A stretch of DNA of 64,000 nucleotides from Zygnema cylindricum (lineage: Eukaryota; Streptophyta; Zygnematophyceae; Zygnematales; Zygnemataceae). Under the pieces are notes generated by a model. The model saw only the letters and a program-made list of their open reading frames with translations. It did not search any database and had not been told where the DNA came from. This document shows positions 1-11,440 of the stretch, in pieces (the first letter of the stretch is position 1; each line of letters opens with the position of its first letter). Made by a program: the position numbers and the translations under genes. The stretch is from positions 186,001-250,000 of the forward strand of contig JBBHKE010003457.1 in NCBI GenBank assembly GCA_037447655.1. Reading direction: 5' to 3'.

Positions 1-314
1 GGTACAATACCGCACGAAATATTGTCCGCACGAAATGAACAAAACAAAATAAAATGTCGTTTTGCGATCAACGATTTGCAAAAAAAACGGAATTTCAACG
101 GTCAACGGGATGACGACAATAGAAATTCAACGATCAACACAGAACGATGACCGTTGAATTTCAACGTTCAACATTATTCGGTGAGCCATCAGATCAAACG
201 ATCCACATTGATCGCTGAATTACGAACGTACGGCACGGATGAGAGTAAACATGCTGAAAAGGTTTTTTCTGGGAGCACTCTGCCAAACTGGAGGAAAATA
301 ACACGTGGCGCATC
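1..314 (+). repeat. Copia-type LTR E, first visible segment
   Basis: Similar to the middle of the complete copia H LTR (60882-61827): both share the CCGCACGAAAT repeats, the ACACGTGGCG G-box-like motif and the same order. It is cut at 314 by copia A. The rest of the same LTR resumes at 20439-20850 and 33298-33348, so E is one LTR opened by two later insertions. Its first roughly 300 bases lie before the window. No primer-binding site follows its end at 33348, so it is a solo LTR or a 3' LTR. Confidence 0.7.
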
Positions 315-1305
315 TGTTGAAATTGAATGTATTTTCTAGATTACTTAATTAATTTAAGTAGGAGCAGGAAAAAGCGGAGGCAGCCTGCTTCTAGCTTCTC
401 TCGTTAGCCTCCATACTTGTCGTAGTCATTGAAGGTTGAAGAGGAAGCTAGAGCCATGGCTGCCTATGCTTCTTCTAGAGTTAGAAGGTTGACCCTTGGT
501 AAACTTACCAAAAGGATTGACCGACCCAGGATTTGATCGTGGTACTTACCGCCCGTCAAAGTAGTTGTTAGTCTTATCCTGTAGTCTAAGACCAATGTTG
601 AAGTATATAGGGTACGATAGCTATTTAAATATGACGAAATATATAAGTGCAGTTTATTGACAAACGGACCGGAATCACACACACATAGTTAAATAGAATT
701 ACACCGAAAAGTACTGCTTGTATTTTAACGGCTAAAAATTATGGCCGACATCAATCTAACGGCGGAAAAAAAAGCCGGTATCGCGGAACGGTCGATTTGG
801 CGGTTTGCGGTCATAGCCACACCGGGTGACACGTGGCAACATGACATTGGATGACGGCATCTCTGAGACATACTATGGCGTACCCCGATATGGTAGGCGT
901 CGTTTTTCTGGCCATGTTGTACAATGGCCGTACAGAAAGTCCTCCGGGCCAAGTACCTTTCTGTACTGTACACTGAATTAATTGGCTCCGTACATCAGAA
1001 GTAAAGGGTTTAGAGAGGGTTTTATAACTTAGAAAATTAGAGGTAGCCGCCTCTCTCCTAAAGAGATCTTGTATATAAAAAAGTCATCTTTGACCATTGA
1101 TAATTTACTGCTCAAGGGAGCAAATTCAATGATTCTTTTAGTAGTAGACTCACGAGAGTCTACCCTTCTAAGGGGTGCAATTTGATCAATCTGTATTGTA
1201 TGAAGGTGTCAGCAATACTCAACTAAAGACCTCTTAATTGAGGCTATCCTCGAGACATCTACTGAGCTGCCTACTCTGAGTACCAATGGAGGTCTCAGAG
1301 TTGCA
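315..1305 (+). repeat. 5' LTR of copia A
   Basis: Starts TGTTGAAATT and ends TTGCA at 1305, directly before AGTTATAGGCCCACC, the decayed primer-binding site. In order it holds the conserved CTTGTCGTAGTCA motif (near 417), AGCCATGGCT (452), an antisense tRNA-like module (about 525-590), GTAC-rich U3 (900-1000), a TATA-like run (1072-1081) and a hairpin series (1083-1163). The tail ATGGAGGTCTCAGAG doubles as the start of gag. Confidence 0.88.
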
Positions 1306-2290
1306 AGTTATAGGCCCACCCTCTAGGGTGCCTATATTCAATGGGACTGGGTTCATCTATTGGGAGAGAATGATGACAGGAGCCCTATGAGAGAAAAGAT
1401 TTTAGGGAATAGGGAGTGGGCGAGTAAAGCGTCCATCCGGTTCGACTATTCCTCCAAGGTTTGGAGGAAACAAATTTGGTAGGAAACCAGATCCACCAAA
1501 ATCTGAGGACTCAGAAGACGGAGAAAGCATCGTGGTGGGAAAAGGGGAAAAAAAGGAGAAAACCACACCTATAGCAACCGGTTTTGTTTTCATGTCTCGA
1601 TTCTAAGAAATGAGGAGAATGACATCGATACTAACGAATACTATAACATGGCGGCCAAGCATTTTATCCTTTGTCATCTCGCACAAAGACTCGGAGGTCC
1701 TCATTAAGAAGTGGAAAGGGCGTCTGATATGTGGGATGCTCTTATAGATATATATACCGGAGCATACGATTCAAGAATAGAAGCTGGCAGAACAAAAGAT
1801 CAATGGATACTTTCACAAAGGAGAGAAGATGCTTGATTTTTGGAATGAGCTGGCCATACTCTTCATGGAGTTAGAATGTGCCGGAAAGTAGAAACCTAGA
1901 AGGCAAAGGTTCACTGCTTACTTATGAAACTAACCGATGAGTATGAGAACATTGTGAACCGGGTGCAAGCGCTGCCGGACTCTAATGGATATAGAACTCG
2001 GTAGTTGGTATGATACTCGTTTGAAAGAAACAATCGAAATCAGGCGGGGAGTTAATAGTGGACAAGCCTTGGTGGCAGGAGCAAGTTGGAGAAACACAGA
2101 TTCACGAAAACCCCTTGGAAGTCATGGAGGGGAAGACCAGAACAATCAATCAGATGAGTTCAGAAAAATAAGACCTAAAGGGCTTTGTCATTTTTGGAAG
2201 AAACCCGACATTACATGGCGGAATGTACCAAACTGACTGATCTTCGAATAAAGGAGGGCAGACCGGGGGTTAGCCACGAGGAAAGGAAAA
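1286..2290 (+). pseudogene. Copia A gag (degenerate)
   Basis: Starts with ATGGAGGTCTCAGAG inside the 5' LTR and continues as VPIFNGTGFIYWE, matching the gag start of every other copia copy here. Frameshifts and stops are frequent. The zinc knuckle near 2185-2235 is recognisable (LCHFWKKPDITWRNVPN) but the second Cys is Trp and the frame slips after it. Gag of this family normally packages the RNA into virus-like particles in the cytoplasm; this copy cannot make a full product. Confidence 0.75.
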
Positions 2291-2394
2291 AGCACTTGTC
2301 ACAAAGGTACTTGAGGAAGAATCCGATGAGGAGGACGACAAACTTCTTTTGGATGAGGAGTTGGAGGCAAAGAATGAAGTCAAAATTCCACGGA

Positions 2395-5311
2395 AGCAGA
2401 AATGTGCTTTCGTTGGATTGAATGGTGAAGGGGGTTGGATTGTGGACTCAGGTTCCTCCATGCACATATGTAAGGATAAGCATGTGTTCACTAAGCTGAG
2501 AAAGATTCCTAGAGTAGAGATTGAATATGGAGATAGGAGGGTAGTTACCACTACGTAAGTAGGATCAGTAGATCTGAAAGTCATAGTGGAAGGGAAAACC
2601 TCAATAGTTCCATTCTCCGATCTATTTTTTATTCCGGAGTTAAACAAAAACCTTATATCTACATCTGTATTAGATGATAAAGGTTTTGAAACTAGCACTA
2701 GTAAAATAGTTTTTACAACTAGCTTTGAGGAAGATGTGCATTTCACTTCTGGGAAAGGTAGCTAAGGAATGTTGAGGCTTGCTTTAAGTAATTGAAAACT
2801 CAAACTTTAATATGCTGGTGTTAATGATATTATGTTGTGGCATAAGAGACTTGGGCATGTGAATCTATAAAAGTTAAAAGATATGAAAAAGTTGGGAGTA
2901 GTTGAAGGGATCGCTTTAGGGAAAATAAGAATGTGAGTGATTGTAGTGGGTGTGCTCAAGGTAAAGCACACAGATTACAAATTTCAAATGAAGCAACTTA
3001 TAAAGGAGAAAAAGTTATGAATTTGGTACACACGGACATATGGGGAACAGCGAGAGTGCCATCACCCGGAGGCAAAAGATTTATGTTTACCATTATTGAT
3101 GATTGGTCCAGGTACTCCTAGGTATACTTTCTGAAAAACAAATCAGAAACTCCAGAGTATTTCAAACAATATAAGGCATGGGCCGAGAAACTTCACAAGA
3201 TTCTAATAAAGAGAGTAAGAAGTGACAATGGAGGGGAATATACCTCGAATCAGTTTGAGGAGTTCTTAAGGGAGGATGGTGTTCAACATCAAAAGACAGT
3301 TCCGGAAAACCCGAAACAGAATGGTGTTGATGAGAGATTAAATAGGACACTAAATGATAGTGCCCGGAGTATGTTGTTAGATAAAAGGATAGGAAAAAGA
3401 TTTTGGGCCGAAGCTAGGAATTGTGCTAATTATTTGAGAAACATAATACAAACTTCGACGATGAAAAGCCAAACTCCATATGAGAAATGGACGGGCCAAA
3501 AACCAGATCTATCTTACTTAAAGGTTTTCGGTAGTAAAGTCTATAGTTTAAATACAGATAAATCAAACAAGAAACTAGATCCTAAAGGGAAACCCGGATA
3601 CTTGCTAGGATATGATGAGGATGTAAAAAGTTATTGAGTGTACAATCTAAAGAGAGAAGATATAATTTTAGTAAAGCATCTGGTAGCTATGGATGAAGGG
3701 AAGTCGGTAGATTCCTTAAAATCCTCAAAGTCAGTCAGAATCTGATTTGAGTAAGACAATTCTGATGACTTTCATCTTCCTAACTATGTGGGTCTTGAAG
3801 AAGATGATATTCTTGAAGATTCAAAACAAACAGAGAAAGACTTGAACTTGGAAAAACCAATGACACAAGCGAAAGACGTGGCGGAAACGAATATGGATAC
3901 GAGGGACAGGGAAGAAGCCGTGGTGATTCCAAAGAATCCACGAGAACTATCTATTCCGGCTGCAGACTTTGAGGGAGGGAGAAGAAGCAGCAAAAGAATT
4001 CAAAAGAAACAAGTAAACAACAAGGTAACTAATTTGTCTCACCCGGACAAACCTCAAACATATGAAGAGGCAATGAACAGTACGGAAAGAAACCGGTGGA
4101 AGATGGCCATCTATGAAGAGATGGCTTCAATCATGGCGGCTGATACATGGGAGTTGGTGGACTGCCCACGCGATAGAAAACTAATTGGATGAACATGGGT
4201 TTTCAAACTAAAACTCAATCTAGAGAATACTATTGAGTGGTATAAGGCCCGGTTAGTGGCGAAAGGTTTTAATCAAGAAGAGGGAATAGACTACAAAGAA
4301 ACCATTGCTTTGGTCGTCAAATTTCCCTCGGTCTAGATACTTGTTAGTCTGGCAACTGTAGAAGACATGGGAGATAACCAGATGGACATAAAGACAACTT
4401 TTCTAAATGGAGAACTAGAGGAGGAGATCTTCATGGGACAACCGAAAGGATTCGTGGAACAAGGAGAGGAAAGTAAGGTATGACGACTAATCAAATCTAT
4501 CTATGGTTTGAAACAGGCGCCCAAACAATGGAACAAGAAACTTGATGAGTTCTTTACCAGTTTGGGATACATCTGTATCAGTTTTGATCATTCAATTTAT
4601 GTTTTTGATGATGAGGAAGGTGTTATCTTTATTGCAATTTACGTTGATGATCTTCTTGTTCTAAGTAAGTCATTAAAAAAAATTAACAAACTAAAAACAG
4701 ATATAAAGGGAAAATTCGAAATGAAGGATATGGGGGAGGCTAAATGTATTCTCGGAATACAAGTAGAGAGAGATAGGAAAAAGAGAATAATTAGACTAAC
4801 TCCAAAAAAGGCAATTGGAAACATGGTTGAAAAATTTCATATGAACAAAGCCAATAGTTGAAAGACTCCCATGGATCTAAAGAAGGGAATTGAGGGGAGT
4901 GAGGAAGGAGACATCCTAATTCTAGATGATGAACTAGGTCTAGAAGAAAAGAAGTTTATGTATACTATTCCATAGAAACAGGTAGTGGGCAGTCTCATTT
5001 ATTTTATGAATTGTACCAAACCGGATTTGGCAGCAGCTGTAGGATTGCTAAGTACGAGTGTGAATGCTCCTACCAAAAGGGATTGGGAAGCAGCTAAAAG
5101 GGTCCTCTGATATCTCATAGGAACTAGGTGTCTATGGCTGCATCTGGGTGGGGAAAACACTGACATCACCACTTCGAGTGATGCCAGCTAGGGGATGCTC
5201 CGATGCGAAGATGTACATCTGGATATGTGTTGTATGTGGGGAATGGTGCTTGTTGTTGAAGCAGTAAGCAGCAAAAGGTCATTGCTCAGTCTACCATGGA
5301 GGCAGAGTATA
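2395..5311 (+). pseudogene. Copia A pol (PR-INT-RT-RNase H), broken, first part
   Basis: In order: protease with intact IVDSGSSMHIC (about 2440-2470); integrase HHCC remnant WHKRLGH...CSGCAQGK (2838-2955) and HTDIWG (3031); the GKPGYLLGYDED segment (3590-3625); reverse transcriptase with IAIYVDDLLVLSKS, catalytic YVDD intact (about 4630-4675); and RNase H up to EAEYM (5298-5313), where solo LTR D interrupts. In-frame stops and frame changes occur throughout (e.g. near 2555, 3120, 3636, 4190, 4858). Several stops sit at Trp or Arg positions, as expected from C-to-T decay of methylated DNA. Confidence 0.85.
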
Positions 5312-6419
5312 TGTTGGTTTGAAGCAATTCTAGCCATGGATTTTCCCTCGGAAGCACCTTAGACTACCCCAAAACAGACTACTTTGATTCCACTCAGAAT
5401 TCTTCAAAATAACCAAACCAAGATGAAACTACTCAAACAGATAGTTCCTAGGCCACTTAATATTCCCACCAAATTTTATATAACAATACCAAACCGAATA
5501 ATCAAAACACTCACTCAAAGGTTCAGAAAAACAGCCTGCCAAAACTTTGATTAATTTGACCAACTTCACAATGAAGCCCCAAGCAAATCAGACACACAAT
5601 AGGTATGAAATATTTCCGTAATATTTCCAATTTAAATTGGAACACACATGCAAAATTTCAGATAATTGTGCTTATAGAACTAAGAGCAATTCTCAGATGA
5701 AATTCCTAAAGAATAGTAGAAACAGTTTCAGTCCAAAAGGTTTCTTAGTCCAAAATGACTAAGTCCTACACTTATACACTAGAGCTCACTACTGAATGTA
5801 CGGAGGCATACCAGCCGTACGTAATCTACCATCTACCTCTATTAGTGTTAGTATACCCGAATACTTTGAGGTATGTCAGAATGATTATATCGACACTAAT
5901 AACTATCACACAAAAGACAAACCAATGTTGCAAATATTTACACAGAATCTTATAGAATCGTATGGTGAGTCATCGTGAGTAAGTCAACAAGATTCCGCAA
6001 ATCTCGTCAAAGAATCTGGTTCGTCCAAAATTAAATATCGTGTGGTTGACGCATTTTCGTGTCCCCTCTACTTAGGAAAAATTACTGCGGCCTATTTCGG
6101 CGGCCGCCGTTCGTCACGAAAAATATCTTATCTTCTTGCAAAAGTAACATCGTACAACCACAATAAATTTGTACGTGCGATGTACACTTAGAGGTAATCC
6201 GAATAGAATATAACAAATCGCAAAGCGGTCCGCCCTCCATTCCTCACTGCTTATTCGCGCCACTCAATTAGTCACTTTAGTTTTATTCATACGTTTGCTC
6301 CCCCAATCCGTGAATCCATTTGAACCTCCACATTAATTCCAATTAATACGTTATATACGAAATGTTGCGTACACACAAAATGTCACGTATTGCACGAATC
6401 TAACTTTTCAAACCAACAG
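5312..6419 (+). mobile_element. Solo LTR D, inserted in copia A RNase H
   Basis: Begins TGTTGGTTTGAAG and ends TTTTCAAACCAACA, typical TG...CA LTR termini that are inverted repeats of each other. It is flanked by a perfect 5-bp duplication GTATA (5307-5311 and 6420-6424). Removing it restores the RNase H reading EAEYMASCS. At 1108 bp with no coding or primer site inside, it is a solo LTR left by LTR-LTR recombination. Its sequence does not resemble the other LTRs here, so it belongs to a different family. Orientation is not certain. Confidence 0.88.
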
Positions 6420-6694
6420 TATATGGCATCCTGCTCTACTATGAAGGAATTGATGTGGGTCAAATCCTTGTTTCGTGAATTGAGGCATCTTAAGAGTGGA
6501 ATTTAGAAAATATTGTGTGATAATCAAGCAGCAATTGCTGCTAATCCCAAACATCATTTTAAAGCAAAACACATGGACATCAGACTTAGCTTTGTTAAGG
6601 AGAAGGTGGAGAACAAAATCATAAGTCTAGAATATAGACCAGACGGTGAGATGGTGGCACACATGATGACTAAGCCTATACCTTCTCCTAAATA
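6420..6694 (+). pseudogene. Copia A RNase H, distal part
   Basis: Resumes after solo LTR D with the conserved run MASCSTMKELMWVKSL, then LCDNQAAIA, NPKHHFKAKHMDIR and MMTKPIPSPK, ending in TAA at 6692-6694. There is a stop before LCDNQ. This is the C-terminal RNase H of the pol polyprotein, followed by the polypurine tract. Confidence 0.85.
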
Positions 6695-6737
6695 ATTTTT
6701 TTGCAGTAAGAGATGTGGACTTAAAATTAAAAGTGAC

Positions 6738-6753
6738 TAGAAAATAAAGGGAG
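6738..6753 (+). other. Polypurine tract of copia A
   Basis: The purine run TAGAAAATAAAGGGAG abuts the 3' LTR start TGTTGAAATTA at 6754. This is the plus-strand primer site for reverse transcription. The same AAAATAAGGGGAG-type run sits before the 3' LTRs of B (18379) and H (60882). Confidence 0.8.
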
Positions 6754-7283
6754 TGTTGAAATTAAAGGTATTTCCTAGATTACTTAATTAATTTAAGTAG
6801 GAGCAACAAAAAGCACAGGCAGCCTGCTTCTAACTTCTCTCTCTAGCCTCCGTACTTGTTCTAGTCACTGAAGGTTGGAGAGGAAGCTAGAGCCATGGCT
6901 GCCTATGCTTCTTCTAGGGTCTGAAGTCCGACCCTTGGTAAACTTACCAAAAGGATTGACGCATCAGGATTTGATCTTGGTACCTATCATCCGGCAAAGT
7001 AGCTGTTACTCTTATCCTGTAGTCTTAGACCAGTGTTTAAGTATATAGGGTACGATAGCAATTTAACGATGACGAAATAGAGGAGTTCAGTTTATTGACA
7101 AATGGACCACAAGCACATAGACACAGTTAAATAGAAATACACCAAAAAGTTCTGCTTGTATTTTAACGGCTATAAATGAAGGCCGACATCAATCTAACGG
7201 CAGAGAAAGAAGCCGGCATCACAGAATGGTCAATTTGGCGGTTTGTGGTCATAGCCACATTGCGTGACACATGGCAACATGAC
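6754..7283 (+). repeat. 3' LTR of copia A, proximal part
   Basis: Matches the start of the 5' LTR (315 onward) through the tRNA-like module to CATGGCAACATGAC, then is cut by copia C. The two parts (530 bp here, about 458 bp at 19981-20438) add up to the length of the 5' LTR. Confidence 0.85.
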
Positions 7284-8181
7284 TGCAATTCTGTGGTCTC
7301 CATTCACCCAGAGAATGAGCAGCCTATGTAAAGCCTCTAGCATATTATTGCCCCTTCTACTTTCTCGCTGAATAAGTGCCACCCAGGCACACAAATATTT
7401 TGACCACTCTCACCCCTGCGAGGATAAGACTCCCCTGAGTCAAACGCAAAAAGAATCACTGAATTTGCTCCCTGAGAAGTAAGTTATGGCTGGTCAAAGA
7501 TGACCTATATAGTTACAAGCTCTCTTAGAGAGAGGTACCTAAATTTCACTAAGTCCTGGTCAGCCTACTTATGACTACCTTCTACTAAACCCTAGTCCAA
7601 TAGAAACACTATATAGTACAAGAAGGTACACTAGGCAATGTAGTTATTGTACGGCCATTGTATAACATGGATTTCAAAGTGACGCCAGTCAAATTGGGAG
7701 CCATGGTTCCTCCCATCTTCTGCGGTATCCAATAGTATGGTGCCACGTGGCGTCGCGTGACGCTATCCCCAAAGGCCGCCGAAAGTTTATTGCGGATGGC
7801 GGCTGCAATTGTGGCCGTCCGATCATTTGTATTTATGCGGCTTCTATTCGCTTCCATGCATGAATTGATTAATGCGTGTTTTCGTTAGTCTGCTGCAAAT
7901 TAGTCTGTTTAATAAATAAATCAATATGCGTGAAACGTATCACGTATATCCTTTCGCTAGTGCCTCAATGGATAAGGCCTAGGTCTACATAGTAGTCCGT
8001 AGACCCCAGTTCAAATCCGGCCAGAGGCAGTATTTTGCTACAAATAGTAAAATACCTTCTATTTCATTCTGCCTCCTTCTAAATGACGCGGCACCCATGG
8101 CGTGCCTTTCATTCTCTCTTTATCTCTCTTTACATTCTAACTAAAATTTAGAAGTGAAATATTAATTACCTGTTTTCAACA
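7284..8181 (-). repeat. 3' LTR of copia C
   Basis: Reading minus, TGTTGAAAACAGG starts at 8181 and CCACAGAATTGCA ends at 7284. PPT AAGAGGAG lies just outside at 8182-8190. It holds GTAC-rich U3 (7600-7660), the tRNA-like module (7955-8031) and degenerate leader hairpins (about 7400-7510). Confidence 0.87.
7955..8031 (+). other. tRNA-like module in LTR of copia C (antisense to the element)
   Basis: Shows a D-arm/A-box-like GCCTCAATGGATAAGGC (7962-7978), a perfect 7-bp stem GGTCTAC/GTAGACC (7982-7988 with 7999-8005) at the anticodon or variable-arm position, and a B-box-like AGTTCAAATCC (8008-8018). It resembles tRNA-Arg (the AATGGATAAGGC signature), but no acceptor stem closes it, so it is not a functional tRNA gene. 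A diverged copy lies at about 19760-19840 in the other LTR. Confidence 0.55.
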
Positions 8182-8208
8182 CTCCTCTTAATTTTTAGTC
8201 ACTTTTCA

Positions 8209-11200
8209 ATTTTAATCCACAGTTTTTTTTGCAATAAATCAACTAAGGGGAAGGTACTGGTTTTGTCAACATGTTTGCAATCATTTTTTTATCAGTTTTA
8301 TGAACCACTTTAATGATTTCATTTTCAACCTTCTTTGTGACAAAGCTTAGTCTAACATCCATATGCTTAGCTTTGAAGTGATGTTTCAAATTAGTTACAA
8401 TAGAGATAGCAGCTTGATTATCACAAAAATCATTTTAAGTTATTGTCTTCGTGAACCCAAGTTCTTCTAGAAGAGATTTCACCCACATTAATTCTTTGGT
8501 GGCAGCACAGGAAGCCATGTATTCAGCCTCCATAGTGGACTGAGCAACTACTTTCTGTTGCGTGCTACTCGAACAGCATGCACCAGATGTAATTTGCAAC
8601 ACATATCCAGTTGTACACCGCCTTAAAGGCACATCTCCATAACTAGCATCACTCCAGGTTGTGATGTCAGTGTGCTCCCCTCCCAAATGCAACCACAATT
8701 CCCTTGTCCCCATCTTATACCTCATCACCTTTTTGCCAACCTCTTAGTCTCTCTTTCTTGGTTCATCTAGACTTTTGCTGAGGACTCCTACAGCAGCGGC
8801 TATATCCGGCCGGGTACAATTCATAAAAAATATTATACTGCCTACAATTTGATGATAAGGGATATTTTCCATAAATCTTCTTTCTATCCCATCTATCTCA
8901 TCATTAATGATCAATATTCCTCCCTTTTCACTCCCCTCACACACTGTCTTCAAATCCATGGGAGTAGTAGATCCGTTTGCTTTCTCCATTTGAAAGGTTT
9001 CTAGCATATTACCAATTGTTTCTTTCTGAGTGAGTCTTGTAATCCTATTCCCTCTATCTCTCTCCATTTCAATTCCCAAAATGTACTTTGCTTTGTCGAG
9101 ATCTTTCATGTCAAAGCGACTTCTAAGATCCCGTTGTAGTTTGTTAATTTTATCTAAAGACTTACTTAAGACCAACAAATCATTCACATAAATAGCAATA
9201 AATATCACTCCATCCCCATCCTCAAATAAATATATGGAGTGATCTGAACTAATTCTGATATACCCCAAACAGGTAAAAAAATTGTCGAGCTTTATATTAC
9301 ACTATCGCTGGGCTTGCTTAAGCCCATAAATGATTTTATCAATTTGCAAACTTTGTTTTCTTCCCCACTTTCCACGAATCCTTCCGATTGCCTTATGTAA
9401 ATTTCTTCTTCCAACTCTCCGTATAAAAAGGCCGTTTTAATATCCATCTAGTGTATTTCTATATCCTACGCTGCGGCTATACTTAAAGATTGTAAGAGAA
9501 GGAAATCTAACTATAGGTGCAAAGGTTTCTTCGTAGTCTATCCCCTCTTTTTGAGTATATCCTTTTGCAACTAACCTAGCTTTGTGCCTCTCAATGGTAT
9601 TATCCGGGTTTAATTTAAGTTTAAAAACCCATTTACATCCGATCGGTTTTCGGTTCGGTGGACAATCTACGAACTCCCATGTATTGGCTTCCATGATAGA
9701 GGCCATTTTTTCATTTATAGATGTGATCCACCGGCTACTTTCTGGAGTGTTTATGGCCTCTAAGTATGTCTGAGGTTTATCTAGGTGAGACATATTTGTG
9801 AGTTGGTTATTTACTTGTCTTTCTTGAAGTCTTTTACTACTTCTTCCCCCATCAAAATCGGACGTCGGTATAGAAGGCATCCTTGGGTTTGGTTTAGAGA
9901 GATTTTCAGCTCCCCTATCTTCCAATTCCGGTGTCTCGTCAAGTTCCTCATCGGTTTCCACTTTGTATTGTGGGGTTGCCTCATATGTTGTCCTTTCCTC
10001 CTTCTCCTTTGGTAGATTTACAGATTTTTCTTTTTCTCCCTCTTCCTTCTCTTCATTTTCAAAGTGAAAGTCAGAAAACTGATCCGTTTCAAATCTGATT
10101 TTGTCTTCTTTATTATATTTGAATGGATCAATGGACTTCTCTTCATTCATCACCACTATGTGTTTTACCAAAATTATATCTCTCTTTTTCAAGTCATACA
10201 CTCGGTATCCTTTTGTACTCTCATCGTATCCTACAAGATATCCTGGCTTCCCTCTCCCCTCTAACTTCCATTTAGTCTTATCGGAATCTAAACTGTAGAC
10301 TTGACTTCCGAACACTCTCAAACTAGACAAATCAGGCTTTCTTCCTGTCCACCTCTCATACAGAGTTTCCTCCTTATTTGTTGAAGTTAGGACTCTATTT
10401 TTGATGAAATTAGCATAGTTTATAGACTCTGCCCAAAACTGCAACCTTATCCTCTTATCAGTTAACATACTTCTGGACATATCTCCTAAGATTTTATTCA
10501 CTCTTTCTGCTACTCCATTTTGTTCTGGATTATAGGGAACAATTTTCTCATGATGAATTTCTTCTTTTTTATGATATTCTTCAAATTCCCTTGAGGTGTG
10601 TATTCTTTCCCATTATCATTTGTTATCTTTTTTATTGAGGTTTCGTGTAGTTTTTCACTCCATACTTTATACTTTTTGAAACATCTCAATACCTCTGACT
10701 TATGTTTGAGAAAGTATACCTTCGTGTATCTAGACCAATTATCTGTGATAGTTAACATCCACCTCTTCCCCCATTGTGAAGCATATCTAGCAGGTCCCGA
10801 AACATCGGTGTGAATTAGATCCAATACTTTCTCTCTACTAAATGTGGTTGCCTTTGGAAATGGAATTCTATCAATCTTCCTTTGGGCACAACCACTGCAA
10901 TCATCAAAGGTCTCATCATCCTCAAAAGTAATACCCTCCACTATTCCCTTTTTCTTCATTTTCTTTAATCTATCTAGATGCACATGCCCCAACCTTTTGT
11001 GCCAAAGCATCATCTCACTTGCACACGAGTAGAGAACACTCTTTTTATTGCAAATGACAAATCTGAACATTCCCTGACTACCCTTCTCAGCTAGGAAATA
11101 AACCTCATTATCAAAGCTTCCTGAGAAGATTCCTATCATAGTTCCTGTTTTAAACTCCATTTCATCTAGGACAGCTGTTGAGACCAAGTTCTTACTTAGT

Positions 11201-11440
11201 TGTGGAATGTAAAGAACGCTTGAGAGTGTTACAATTGAGGCCTTTCCATCAACTAGAACCTTCAAGTCAACAATTCCAACAAAACTTGTGGTTTCTACTC
11301 TACCATCTGTACTCTATCTCAACTGTTGGGATCTTTCTCAGTTTAGTGAACCACCTTTTATCTTTGCACATATGCATTGAGGCCCTTGAGTTTATGATCC
11401 AACCATCTTCTGGTGGATCCCTCTTATCTTTGAAAGCACA
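8209..11440 (-). pseudogene. Copia C pol (PR-INT-RT-RNase H)
   Basis: Long open segments (11265-10510, 10501-9437, 9268-8744, 8728-8435) cover the polyprotein. The protease motif reads IINSRASMHMC (about 11390), with Asn for the catalytic Asp. Integrase has WHKRLGHVHLDRL (about 11000), CSGCAQRK and HTDVSG (about 10820). RT has the [16 protein letters not shown] segment (about 9560), and its YVDD box reads YVND (about 9185), which should inactivate it. RNase H has TTWSDASYGD (8640) and MEAEYMAS (8520). Only a few stops and frameshifts separate the segments. Confidence 0.87.

Noticed and set aside
7955-8031. Functional tRNA gene
   Set aside because: No acceptor stem; it is embedded in an LTR and repeated with it.
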